A stretch of 64,000 nucleotides of DNA from Balamuthia mandrillaris (Eukaryota > Discosea > Longamoebia > Balamuthiidae), in assembly GCA_031835245.1 (NCBI GenBank), contig JAVKOQ010000014.1:16001-80000 (forward strand). The letters run 5' to 3'. Position numbers and translations under genes: made by a program. This document shows, one piece after another, positions 51,245-61,400 of the stretch; within the stretch, counting starts at the first letter, position 1; each line of letters begins with the position of its first letter. The notes under the pieces were generated by a model. That model was not told the DNA's origin. It saw nothing but the letters and a program-made list of their open reading frames with translations, and searched no databases.

Positions 51245-52199
51245 GTTTTTTCCAACTCTTTAATTCTTTTTTGTGCATTCTTTCATAATAATAAAAAGAT
51301 AGTAGTGAATGGAAATTAAGACTTCACTGACTTTCTGTTTTTGATAATCTGTGTTATTAATATTCATTATAATATAATATATAATATTCTGTCACAACCC
51401 AGCCTTGGGTCATACCTATCCATCTCTCTCTTATAATACTCACAAAGGTAAGACAAAATTGGAAATAAGCTTCTTGATAGTGGCTATTTTATCATCATAA
51501 ACTTCTATTACAGTCAACTTCCTATAACACAAAGCTACTTCACTTCCCAAAAATTACAAACAAAAGGAGAGCTTGTGTATATATTGTATTAAATACAGTT
51601 TTATCATTTCAAAATGTTTCTTGAACAATACTTTTTGTTTTTTTTTTTTTTGAAGAAATGCAAATAATGTAAAATACTCTAGGCTGGCTGAATTTGAATA
51701 ACTGAATTTTAGAAAAACAAAGAAATAACATAAAAAGGATTATGAGAATAGTGAAAATATAGTTGAAAAAAATAAAAAATAATTTAGGAAACAAAGTAAA
51801 CACAAGACCAAAAAACTTTATTTACAAACTAAAGAAAAAATGAATACATAAATTGTGAAATTCTTTTCACTTATTAACTTCATTGTTTCTTTTCTTTTTT
51901 TTTTTTGTCAATGTTATGATGTAAAACAAAAAAAACTGCCACATTATATTCTTTTTATTTTATTGTTTCTTTCTTTCCAGCAAAAAAGGAGTGTGGACCA
52001 AAGTGTGTGCTTTGAGTGTGTTGGAAGGAAACAGGGAAAATAAAAAGGGTATGCAAATTTGGGGTATCCAGGGAAAGTGTCAACAAGAAGTCATAAAGAA
52101 GTGAATCATTGGTTTTCCAACATCTTTACACTGTTTCTTTATTTTCCATTTGAAACTATAAGGAATCTTGAGATAAGTATTAGTGATTTCTCAACAATT
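51245..52199. other. AT-rich intergenic region
   Basis: About 955 bases between the convergent UFSP2 and oxygenase genes. AATAAA occurs at about 51290, a fair UFSP2 polyadenylation signal. AT-dinucleotide runs lie near 51365-51390, and copy B of the dispersed repeat is at 51984-52080. No coding frame is supported. Confidence 0.6.
51984..52080 (+). repeat. Dispersed repeat, copy B
   Basis: Aligns with 24781-24884 in the same orientation, with shared blocks GTGTGGACCAAAGTGTGTGC, AGGGAAAATAAAA and AAATTTGGGG. It differs by scattered substitutions and small gaps, so the copies are not recent. It lies between two convergent genes in AT-rich DNA. Confidence 0.75.
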
Positions 52200-53600
52200 T
52201 TATACTTGTCCTACATCTAGAAAAAACAAGAAGCTTGTCCTTGAAGTATTTGCAGGTAACATCTTATTGAAAAAAAACAATTAGTTAAAAGAAGTAAAAT
52301 AGAAAAAGTACAAATAATAAAATGAAATAAAACAAAATTGTAATAATATCTTACCACACGATGAACAGTAGGTTCAAATAAAGAAGCTTCTGCTCCATGT
52401 TGACAAAACTGTTGTATTTTGTTTCCCATGATAATAAACATATCTTGACAAGGCTCAACCAATTTTTCTACTTCTAGAAATTCATTGGTTACTTTATCTT
52501 TCACTATCGTTTTTTTTTTTTGTTAACTAAAGTGTACATATTTTAAATATAAATGATAACAATGACCTACCTTGTAAACCAGGCACAGGAGCACAGACAA
52601 TGGCTGTTAAAAGACCAGTATCACAGTGAGTAGCACTTGGTATAAACATTTCATTTGAAGGTTCATTAATGTCTATTTCATTTTCTTTTTGTTCTTGTCT
52701 ATTATCAATTAAATCAATAGTTTCATTTTCATGTGTTTCTCTTATTTTCATTTTTAACTTCTTTTGTTTTTCTAATTCATGAATTTTATAATCTCCATTT
52801 TTAAAATAACTATTTAATACAAAACATATTAATAAATCACCTCAAAATGATCAAAAAATTAATAAAAAGTAAAGATAGTAAATAAATACATACTTAATAA
52901 CTGAAATGCTAGATCGTGTTTCTATAGCAATATTTATCTCATTTAACATTTCTAGACTAAAATGTGTATAAGTATTGTCTAGTTTTGTTGCTATTTCTCC
53001 TTCTGCTGTATAGCTAGCTAGAAGGGATAAGGCTTTTTTTGTAAGCATTGCAACTTGTTCATATGCTTTATCAAAGGTTTCTATTGTAAAAAACAAAAAC
53101 CAAAACATGTTAACAATTATAACTAGTAACTATTAAACAATAATAGGGACCTTGAAAGTTTGAAGGTTGGTCTGGTACAATGTCTTGGCTTCCTAACTTT
53201 ATAGTTACAAGCATGAGAAAGAAAAAGCTTAGTTCAGCTCGGGTGAGCACACATGGTAGTATCTAACCTTAAGGTATTCTTTTACATGTTCCACTAGCAG
53301 GTAGCCTCTGTTGACCTTGGACTGCGTGTTGAAACGAGTGCCCATGCTGTAGCGCTCCTTGTAGTTGATGGGTTGCTCAAAGAACTCCAACGCAGCCGCC
53401 AAGTAGTCTTGAATGGCTTGTTGAGTCTCGGCATCAAGTCGAATGACGGCAAAGCCTTTCTGCCGCATGCTTTCGCAAAACAAACGGCCAGCCTCTGCGT
53501 TGCCTTCTTGCTCTTCGCAGAGTTGGCCGAGGTCGATTCTTGGGGGCAGCACCTCCCCACTCAAGTCAGGCCTTTGCGCCTTGCTCGTAGTGCCTCCCAT
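52200..53600 (-). CDS. 2-oxoglutarate/Fe(II) oxygenase-like protein, probable N-myristoylation
   Basis: The start MGGTTSKAQRPDL has Gly at 2 and Thr/Ser at 5-6, a good N-myristoylation site. Exon 1 continues with GFAVIRLDAETQQAIQDYLA and FFEQPINYKERY, the N-terminal helix of isopenicillin-N-synthase-like oxygenases. Later exons give TFDKAYEQVAMLTKKALSLL, SATHCDTGLLTAIVCAPVPG with the metal-binding HxD, EPCQDMFIIMGNKIQQF and FEPTVHRV with the distal His. After the last intron comes MLPANTSRTSFLFFLDVGQV, where the Arg of RTS fits the 2-oxoglutarate-binding R-x-S. Substrate unknown. An Asn/Glu-rich insert (ENETIDLIDNRQEQKENEID) interrupts the core. Exon 1 has ordinary composition while the rest is AT-rich, mirroring UFSP2 on the other side. 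Confidence 0.8.
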
Positions 53601-53779
53601 GCGTGGCTCCCCTTTCTGTTTTCTTTTCCGTTATGTGCTTCTTGGCGGTTCAGGGAAAAGGAGTTGCCAGGCAAAATGAAAAGCTACACCATGACGACGC
53701 CGTTTATTTTTGTTTGGAGGGGGAGTGTGCGGCAAGAGGCAACAAAAAAAGGACCTTCTTCTTCCATTGGAAGAAAATT

Positions 53780-55416
53780 CTAGGAAGGATTGCAAACACT
53801 GCTCTCTTTGCCCAAAGAACCATCAAGAAGACCCACTAGCACGTCATGCACATAGCGTGCTCTGGCCAACGGGTTCCGAAGCTCCAGCACGTTCTGTTTG
53901 AGCTGCTTTTCAACCGGCAGCACCGAAGCCAGCCAGTTGGGGAGGACGTTATCGTTGGAGGGAATGTCGCCAGCCCCTTGAATGATGTTTTGCACCTCCG
54001 GAAGATGACCTCGTGAGAGAACATCTCCAAGGAGCATGCGCGTGCGAGCCACGGTAGACTGAAACTCTGCCTCCTCCTCAATTGTCATCCCCTCATCTTC
54101 GAACCACTCCACCCGTCCCATCATGTACCCGTCCGTCTCCCACTTGTCCAAAATTCTAAACCGTTTGCTAGCCGTTGTCTCTATATGACTTCTGCCGTCG
54201 CTCATACTGAGAGAAAGAGTTGATATAAGTACAAACGAAGAACAAAAGCCTGAAAGAAAGCGTACTGGTTAACTCGCTTAATTTGTAATGTACATCCAAC
54301 ATCGCAGAGAGCCCACCCGGACGCTGTCTGCTTCACATTTACAAGCCCAAACTGCTTCTTCCCGTTGAGACATCGCCGCAGCATCAGCCGATACCGCGGC
54401 TCGAAGATGTGGAGCGGAAAGTTCATGCCAGGAAAGAGGACCACTCGAAGAGGAAAGAGGGGCATGCAATCCTCCCCTAGCCTCATCTGCTGCAGCATCT
54501 CCTCCTTCCTATGTGCATAGAGCTCTGGAAAGAATCGCTCTACTACCTGTTGAAGGGCCACCGTGACGGTGTACTCTGCGTTGGGCCGAAGCTCGGCCCT
54601 GCAGAGCGGACATTTCGTGGTGTGGTCCAGCGCCCGCAGCAGGCAGTCCTTGCAGAAGGTATGTCCGCAGCTAGTCGTCGTTGGTTCGTAGTAGAGCTTC
54701 ATGCATAGAACACATTCAAAGTCATCAGCGGAGGGTAGCACCAACTTCTGTTGTTGCGTCGTTGGTGGCTGCTTCGCCTCGCAATTGTTGATGAAGTTGC
54801 TGCTTTTGTCTTCTTCGTCCATTGCTTGTAAGGATTTGAATGGAGAGCCGAGGCTTTGGTTATTCTTAGGAGAGGAGGGAGGAGTGGTGATGGCAAAGAG
54901 GTGAAGTCTTCGGCGCATTTCCTCCGGGTCCGCCAGCGCACGGTCTCCAAGGAGCTGCATGGCCATGTTGGTATCGGCGAGCGCTTCCTGTTCTCTGTTG
55001 TCATTTAAAAAGGGTCGTTTCAGCTAGAAGGTGGAGAGAGAGAGAGAGAGAGAGAGAATGTACCTTTGCAAGGCGGAAAGGGCGGCGGCTCTGTTTTGGT
55101 ATAGAGTGGCAAGGGTGGGATACAGGGCTATGGCATGAGTGTAGTAGGCAACGGCTTGTTCGTAGCATTGGTTCTCGTAGCTCTCATCGGCGAGTCTCTT
55201 CCACTCGTCGCAACTCCGTTCATGGTTGTTGCTGTTGTGGTTGTTGTTTTGTACAGAGGAGAGAAGAATGGGATCGGAGTTGTTGGTGGAGGGAAGGAGA
55301 GCTCGTGCGGTGTGTTGGCGCTGAGGTTGAAGGGGAGATTGACGAAGAGGAGGAAGGGTGAGAGGGCCGGCCGGCGCAAAAGGGTCTGGCAAGAGAGCGT
55401 ATTGTTGTTGACTCAT
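53780..55416 (-). CDS. TPR-RING-LON domain protein (LONRF-like)
   Basis: Exons: 55416-55064, one beginning at about 54987 and ending near 54275, and 54205-53780. Domain order: a TPR pair (WKRLADESYENQCYEQAVAY; YTHAIALYPTLATLYQNRAA), a C3HC4 RING (FECVLCMKLYYEPTTTSCGH; TFCKDCLLRALDHTTKCPLC), then the N-terminal domain of Lon protease (MPLFPLRVVLFPGMNFPLHI; FEPRYRLMLRRC; KRFRILDKWETDGYMMGRVE). This is the LONRF1-3 layout without the ATPase or protease of true Lon. The protein is a predicted ubiquitin ligase, perhaps for damaged proteins. The GA array just inside intron 1 (55033-55056) is CT on the sense strand. About 497 residues, shorter than animal LONRFs (about 750), mostly through fewer TPRs. 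Confidence 0.9.
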
Positions 55417-56218
55417 TCGTTGGTGTTTGTGTTTTAAGGAAGAGAGAAGAAGGGGGCAAGAGAGAAGAGAGAAGAAAGAAAGAAGGAACAAATGGACAGG
55501 AAGTCGTTCTTTTTGTTTTGTCTTGTTTTGTCTTGGATGGAAGAATGTGGTGGTTCCTTTTTTTTCTTCAGAAGAAACGGCTGGTTGCTCTGCTTTCTTT
55601 CGTAAACCACTCCAGTTTTTTTTTTTTTTGTTTTGGTTTTTGTTTGTTGGTTCAGCTGGTGGTTCACGAAGGTTTGACGTATCCGTTATGCAAGACTGAT
55701 ATCGCCCCCCGCCAACACCAACGTCGACCCACGAAAGGTAAAACCACAAAAAAATAGCGACCCTTTGCGTTTTTCCCTCTTATTGGGGTTGTTGTTTGTG
55801 GGCTTTGTCGTTTGTCTGATGGCAGGAGCGTGTGTGTCGGTGTGCGTGTGGTTTTGTTTGCCCTTCGTGATGATCACGCAGGGCTTGCGGAAGTATTTGC
55901 TCTGCTTTAGGCGATGACGCAACCAGGGCGTCATGTCGAATTGAGATTTCAGTAAAATTTCGATCACATCTGTTATGCGAGGACTGTAAATGGAAAGTTT
56001 AGCCAAAAGGCCAAAATGGTGATTTGAAAAAGGTGACCATGCAGCCAATCGGGTGCCTCGACAAGTGGGAGCAATCTCACGAGAGATCATATGAGGGTTG
56101 GTTATCTCATTTTTTGCTCTCTTTTGGGAAACTACGGAAGGAGAGGAAATCTCTGTTCTTCCTCTTCGCATCGTTCGGTTCAACAAAACCCTAAAAGCGA
56201 AATAAAATAAAACGACAA
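55417..56218. other. Intergenic region with an unassigned open frame
   Basis: About 800 bases. The left part is A/T- and C/T-rich, probably the LONRF-like promoter. On the minus strand, 56186 to about 55880 is open in two frames downstream of an acceptor-like CATTTACAG near 55986. One frame reads ITDVIEILLKSQFDMTPWLR, then HRLKQSKYFRKPCVIITKG, with a faint likeness to bS21-type ribosomal proteins (basic, ending near a KPC). The other frame begins SSHNRCDRNFTEISIRHDAL. I cannot decide between a small gene and a UTR. Confidence 0.3.
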
Positions 56219-58043
56219 CTATTTATAAAAGATGGTGTACTCTGGATAGGCTTGGTGATTGTCAAACACTACGTACATGCCGTTGCCATTGCTGACCGAG
56301 CCCACCGAGTCATGCAAGACCTGTCCCTTGGAGTCCTTTGCTGGCGGCCGCCTGAGACCGCTCTGTCCCTGTCCCACCGAGCCGAGGGTCACTCGGCAGT
56401 AAAGCATCTTCTTGAGGCCCGTGCTGGTGGTGCCGCTGACATAGCCAGTGGAGGTGGAGGAGTGGGTGGCAAAGTAGACGCCTGCCCCGATGGCGCCTCC
56501 CATATGCGCCACCCGATGGTCGAATCCGTCCTTTTAAAATGATTTCATAGGCATTTGCTCTTGAACCTTTTTATTATTTGTTTTAGAGTATGAATGAGCG
56601 CAAATAGGAAGAAAGCAAGGATAGGAAGAGGAAAGCAACAAGAACGAATGAGAAAGGAAAGATACCATGAAAGACCATCTTCTCGTTTGGGTTATGTTTG
56701 TTCTTGAGTGCCACCTGCTGTCTTCGGAGGTAGTAAAACGTCCACTGGGTCCTGATGGATTAAAAGTCGCACAAGTGAGTAAACCCACAAATGAAAGTTC
56801 TTGCGAGAATGCGGGGATGGGGTGGGCTAGAGGGCTACAGAAGCGCCCATCCACTTTCCCATCGGCGCGTCCCCATAAACAGAAAAACGACATGTCACTT
56901 ACCTGTTTTGGTTGCGTTCAATGCGAGTGACAGTGGCACTCATCCCTGTCAATGTGTTGGTGAAATGGCTCGCCACTCTATTCCACTTGATTGAAAAAAG
57001 AATAAAAGAAAAGTCAATAAAATGAATATAGTAGATACTTAATAAAGAAAACGTACCTCTTCTGAGTTCCTTTTCACGTCAAACACTTGATAGTCAGAGA
57101 CTTGGTTTTCCCAGTAGTCAGGATATTCTACTCCCGACAGATTGACCGCCACATGGCCCGCCTCCTCCACCGAAGAATGGACAGCCAATGCTCTGGCCTC
57201 TTCCAACTGGCGTAACAGTTCCTCTTTTTCTCGAAGCTCTTTTGCTGTTTACGATAGTGAAAATGGGGGTAAGCATTCATAGGTCTCGAGAAGAGTTACG
57301 AAAGATAGCAGATACAAAAAAGGAGAGAGCACAGAGAGCAGAAAGAGATAGAAGAGAGAAGGGAGGGAAGCGATAGAGACAAGAAAAAAGGAACAGAGTG
57401 AAGAAAGAAAGTAGATAAAGCTACCGAGAAGTTCATCGGCCTCCGCTTTGGCTTGTGCTTGAATAAGGTTCACCATGTCCTCCCACTCTTTCTTCTTCTT
57501 CCTCTCCTGCTCTTCCTCTTGTTCCTTCCGCCACAACTCCGCCAGCTTCCTGTCCGCGTCCTCATCATCCACTGCGCTTCGCTTCACCCCAATGCTGCTG
57601 CTGGTGCTTGTGCTTGTGCTGGTGGTGGTAGAAGTAGAAGAACCCCCTTTGGCGGCAAGGCGCGCCTTCTCTGCCTCTCTCTCCTCCTCCTCCTGCAACA
57701 TCCTTGCAAAGTCGCTGTCGCTCAACGTGGCTTTCTCTTTCTCTCCAGAGTTGACGTTGGTGCTGCTTTGCGGCTGTGTTGTTGTTGTTGTTGCCGTGGT
57801 GGGAGGTTTGGTTGGTGCTGGTGTCGTAGTGGTGGAAGAAGAAGATGAAGATTTGCTCTCCTCCTCAGCCGCCTTTTGTAGCTCCATTGCGATACGAAGG
57901 TCCTCTTCCTCTTGCTTCCGTTTCTTTTGCCAATAGAGGTACATCTCCTCCTGCAACTTGGCCAGCTCCTCCTCGTTCAAATTTGTCAAATCTACGCCCA
58001 AGGAAGGGTCCACCAGTTCCTCTCTCTCCCCTCCTCCTTCCAT
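56219..58043 (-). CDS. Mono-ADP-ribosyltransferase (PARP-fold) with charged N-terminus
   Basis: The start MEGGGEREELVDPSLGVDLT leads into two or three short acidic helices resembling ubiquitin-interacting motifs (EEEDLRIAMELQKAAEEES; TLSDSDFARMLQEEEE) and a Glu/Lys-rich coiled-coil. The PARP catalytic domain is split over the later exons: WNRVASHFTNTLTGMSATVT then RIERNQNR, WTFYYLRRQQVALKNK, NEKMVFHG with the NAD-binding His, GAIGAGVYFATHSSTSTGYV with the Tyr, and YVVFDNHQAYPEYTIFYK at the very end. By alignment with TIPARP (PARP7), the third triad position is Ile rather than Glu, giving an H-Y-I type that transfers single ADP-ribose units. There is no WWE or zinc finger in view. The closest relatives by motif are the PARP7/11/12/14 group. 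About 440 residues. Confidence 0.9.
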
Positions 58044-58432
58044 GTCGTGCGCGTTATCGAAGTAGAAGAAAAAAAAAGTTGTTTTGCCAAACCAAAAAAA
58101 AAAACTACCCCCCCCCCCACAAAACAAATAGGAAGAAAAGTGAATCGATCGAAAGAAAAAGGTCGTTGCTGCAGCAAAACAACAACAAACGCTTTTTTTT
58201 TTCGTTTCGCGTTTCGCGTTATATTTTTCTGTGATTTTTTTGTTAGCGGAAATTAGAGATCTAAGATCAATTTTTGAATTCTGGCCACTCGGCAATCAAA
58301 CCAGAGTTATACGGGGCATAAATTTTACAAGACAAAAAAAATACAAGGCCATCCTCCATGTGTACATGTACATTGCGGACGAACAAAAAAAAAAAAACGA
58401 AGTAACATTTGCACGGAGGGAATGGATGTTTT
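58044..58432. other. Intergenic region between Roco and PARP genes
   Basis: About 390 bases, A-rich on the plus strand with several A- and C-runs (near 58070-58120). It holds the promoter and 5' UTR of the ADP-ribosyltransferase gene and the 3' UTR of the Roco gene. No exon supported. Confidence 0.5.
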
Positions 58433-61400
58433 TCATTCGTTGTGGCTGGGCGGTGGGGCACCGTGAAAAGCTTGCCATAAGCGCAGATTCCCGTTTTGGC
58501 TGACGATCCATACCTTGTGGCGCCGATCGATGAGCAAAGAGGCGGCGACTGACGGGGGTGCTCTTACGAGCAATGCACCTTGTAGCCGTTCCTCTCCTCC
58601 CGTTACTCTTACCAGAGTCATGCCCTGTTTTTTATTTTCGTTCAAAAGGGTTAGCGAATTACCATAAAATAAATAAAAATAAATAGAAATAAGGAGGGCA
58701 GTACCCGAACATCCCAAATGAGAATGGCACCATGCTGTGTCACGCCCCAGACGTAGCTTTCTTCTGTTTTGGCTTCTTCCCCTTCTTCTACTTCTTCCTG
58801 AAGGGAAGCGTTCGGTCCATCACAAAGTAGAGTCACCAGAGCAACAGAAGAAGCAGGAGCTGGAGCAGGGAGGTTGAGAGAGCTAGCTTGCTCTTGGCTC
58901 TTTTGATCCCATACAATGATGAGACCAGTTTCATCAGCACTCCAAACGCGTTGGCCCACTTCCACCAAGCAAACAACTTTTGATTCGTGTGAAACCAACG
59001 TTTTCTGGACTTTGCGAGTTAAAACGTCTATGATGACGAGTTCTCCATTTTGCAACCCGACCTGCAAACGAAAGAGAGAGTTAATCTATTAGCAAGAACC
59101 ACACGCCAAGAAGGAAGAAGAACTACGGTATTACCCAAACGCATTGTTGTCGCGATATCTGGTTTTGAGTGGAGATCACACAAGAGATAGCAGCTGGCAT
59201 ACACAAAACGTGCTTGGCTCGATTCTCACTGGTCGCCTTGCTCTTGGCTATCAACGAAGATGCAAAAGGAGCAGCCGGCAATATGCTAAGCTTGTCTCTA
59301 GCAGCCACCCAAACTTCCTCCTCCTCAGCTTCAACTTGACACATGTTGACCGATATGGAAGGAGAAGAAGAAGAGGAGGAAGCAGCAGCATCACTCTCCT
59401 CCTGTTCTGGTAGCACATTATGGATGGTGCGCAAGACCAGTCCCATCACATTCAAAACGACAATGATGTTTTCTTCTGGGTACATGCACCACACTGTGCA
59501 TGATAAGGATTGGTGAGGCGGTAGTTGAAGTGAAGGTGGTTGTGGCGCTTGCTGCCTGGTTGAATTCTTATCGAGGTAGACGGTGAGCATGGCTGATGGG
59601 GCTTTGCTTCGGCCTTCCACCTCAAAAGTTTTTATGAGGCTACCACTCTACACCAATTCAACGATTATATCACTGATAAGTTAATACAAACGGGAAGGAA
59701 GAAGGAATGAGTACCATAGCATGCCAAACATAGATCTTTCCATCAGTAGCTGCACTCCAAACCGTGTTCCGAGGCCGCAGGTGAACAAGACAACACACTT
59801 GGGCACCTTCGTGATGGGTCAAGACTTGTCCTGGATATGCAAGATTGAAGGCTTGCTGCTCCTCCTCCACCTGGCCTCCTACTTTTCTTCCTCCAGTCCC
59901 CAAAAATGCAGCAGCACTCGCTGCTGCTGCTTTTCTTCGCACGAAACTGCTGGTCATGGCACTCACCAAACTTTGATAACAGAACAACGACAGCGGCATG
60001 CTCTCTGCATCAGTTTTCGTAGTTGTAACTTGTTGCTCATTGCTGTCACCATCTGCGATCGGTGTTGTTATCGTTGTTATAGTTTCTTCTGCACGTGGTG
60101 AAGGAGAAGGAGAAGAAGGAGGAGAAGAACTGGGCGAAGGATGATCTGTGGTTGCATCAGTGGGACTAGTAGTGTGTTGTTGGTGTGGTGGATCTTCTTG
60201 CTCCTCTGGTTCCGTACTAAAAGCTTTATCATGCCCGTCATCACTTTGACCCTCAGACTCGCTTGCTTTCAATCTCGCTTTGAAACTGTTGCTGCGATGG
60301 AGGCTGGCTCTGCTGACACTGCGTTTGCCTCGTTTTCTGCCGACTCGCATTGTGGACCATCCTCTGTGGCCTTCTCCTGAACTTTCTCCTTTTGTTATGT
60401 CGTCCGTAGCTTTGGAAGCCGTAGAAGCTCTAGTTGCGGAAGAAGAAGAAGCAGAGGATGATGTAACGGAAATAGAAGCAGCAGCTGGGCTCTGAGATAG
60501 TTGTTCCGCTAAAGAGACAGGTTCTTGTGCAGCAGTTGCAGCAGTGGAGGTTTGCCAAATGGAGAGTCGGTACTTGCGCTTCTTCTCTTTCAGCTCCTTG
60601 CGAAGGAAGATTTCCATATAATCCTCGCTGGATTGCAGCTCCGGGAAGTAGCTTGCTACAATCTCTTTCAACCGTTGTACTACCACCTCGAAGGATGGTC
60701 GGCTTGCCGGTTGGTCAGCCCAACATTCATGCATCAGCGCGACATACTCCTCAACGCAGGGATGAGTCAGCGCTTGACTTTGGTGAGGATGATATTTTGA
60801 CTTGTCCATGTTATTGCTGTTGTTGTTGGTAGGAAGAAGGGATTCGTAGATATCAGGACGTCTTCCGGCTTTAACCAGATCCTCTATGTGACTCATGAAA
60901 CCAATGTCTGAAAAGAACGGTTTTCTGGCGGCCAGTTCGTAGAGTATCACTCCAAATGCGTACACGTCCTGTTATAATAACAATCCACGGACAATGAGCA
61001 GAGATCGAAACGGAGAGAGAGAGAGAGAGCGAGAGCGAGAGAGAGAGCGAGAGAGAGGAGAGTAAGAGATGAGAGGAGAGAGAAATGATGATGATGATGT
61101 ACCGCTTGGCATGAATGTCGCTTTCCTTGCAAGATTTCAGGAGCAAGCCACACTTTTGTCGCGTCAGGTCAGAATAATAGGGAAAGAAGAAGAAGAGGGA
61201 ACGACTTACAAGGATTATCAACCGTTCTGCCATTGAGAGTGGGAGCAACGCTGCTTGCTCCAAAGTCTGCCACTGTACCACACAAACGAGTTTGGGTTAA
61301 CTACAAAGTAAAGCAGGAGTAAAAGAGTATATAAAAAACCTTTTGCAACCACAGGAGAAGTTGGATCCAATGCTGCCAGCTGTTACACAATATATAAAAA

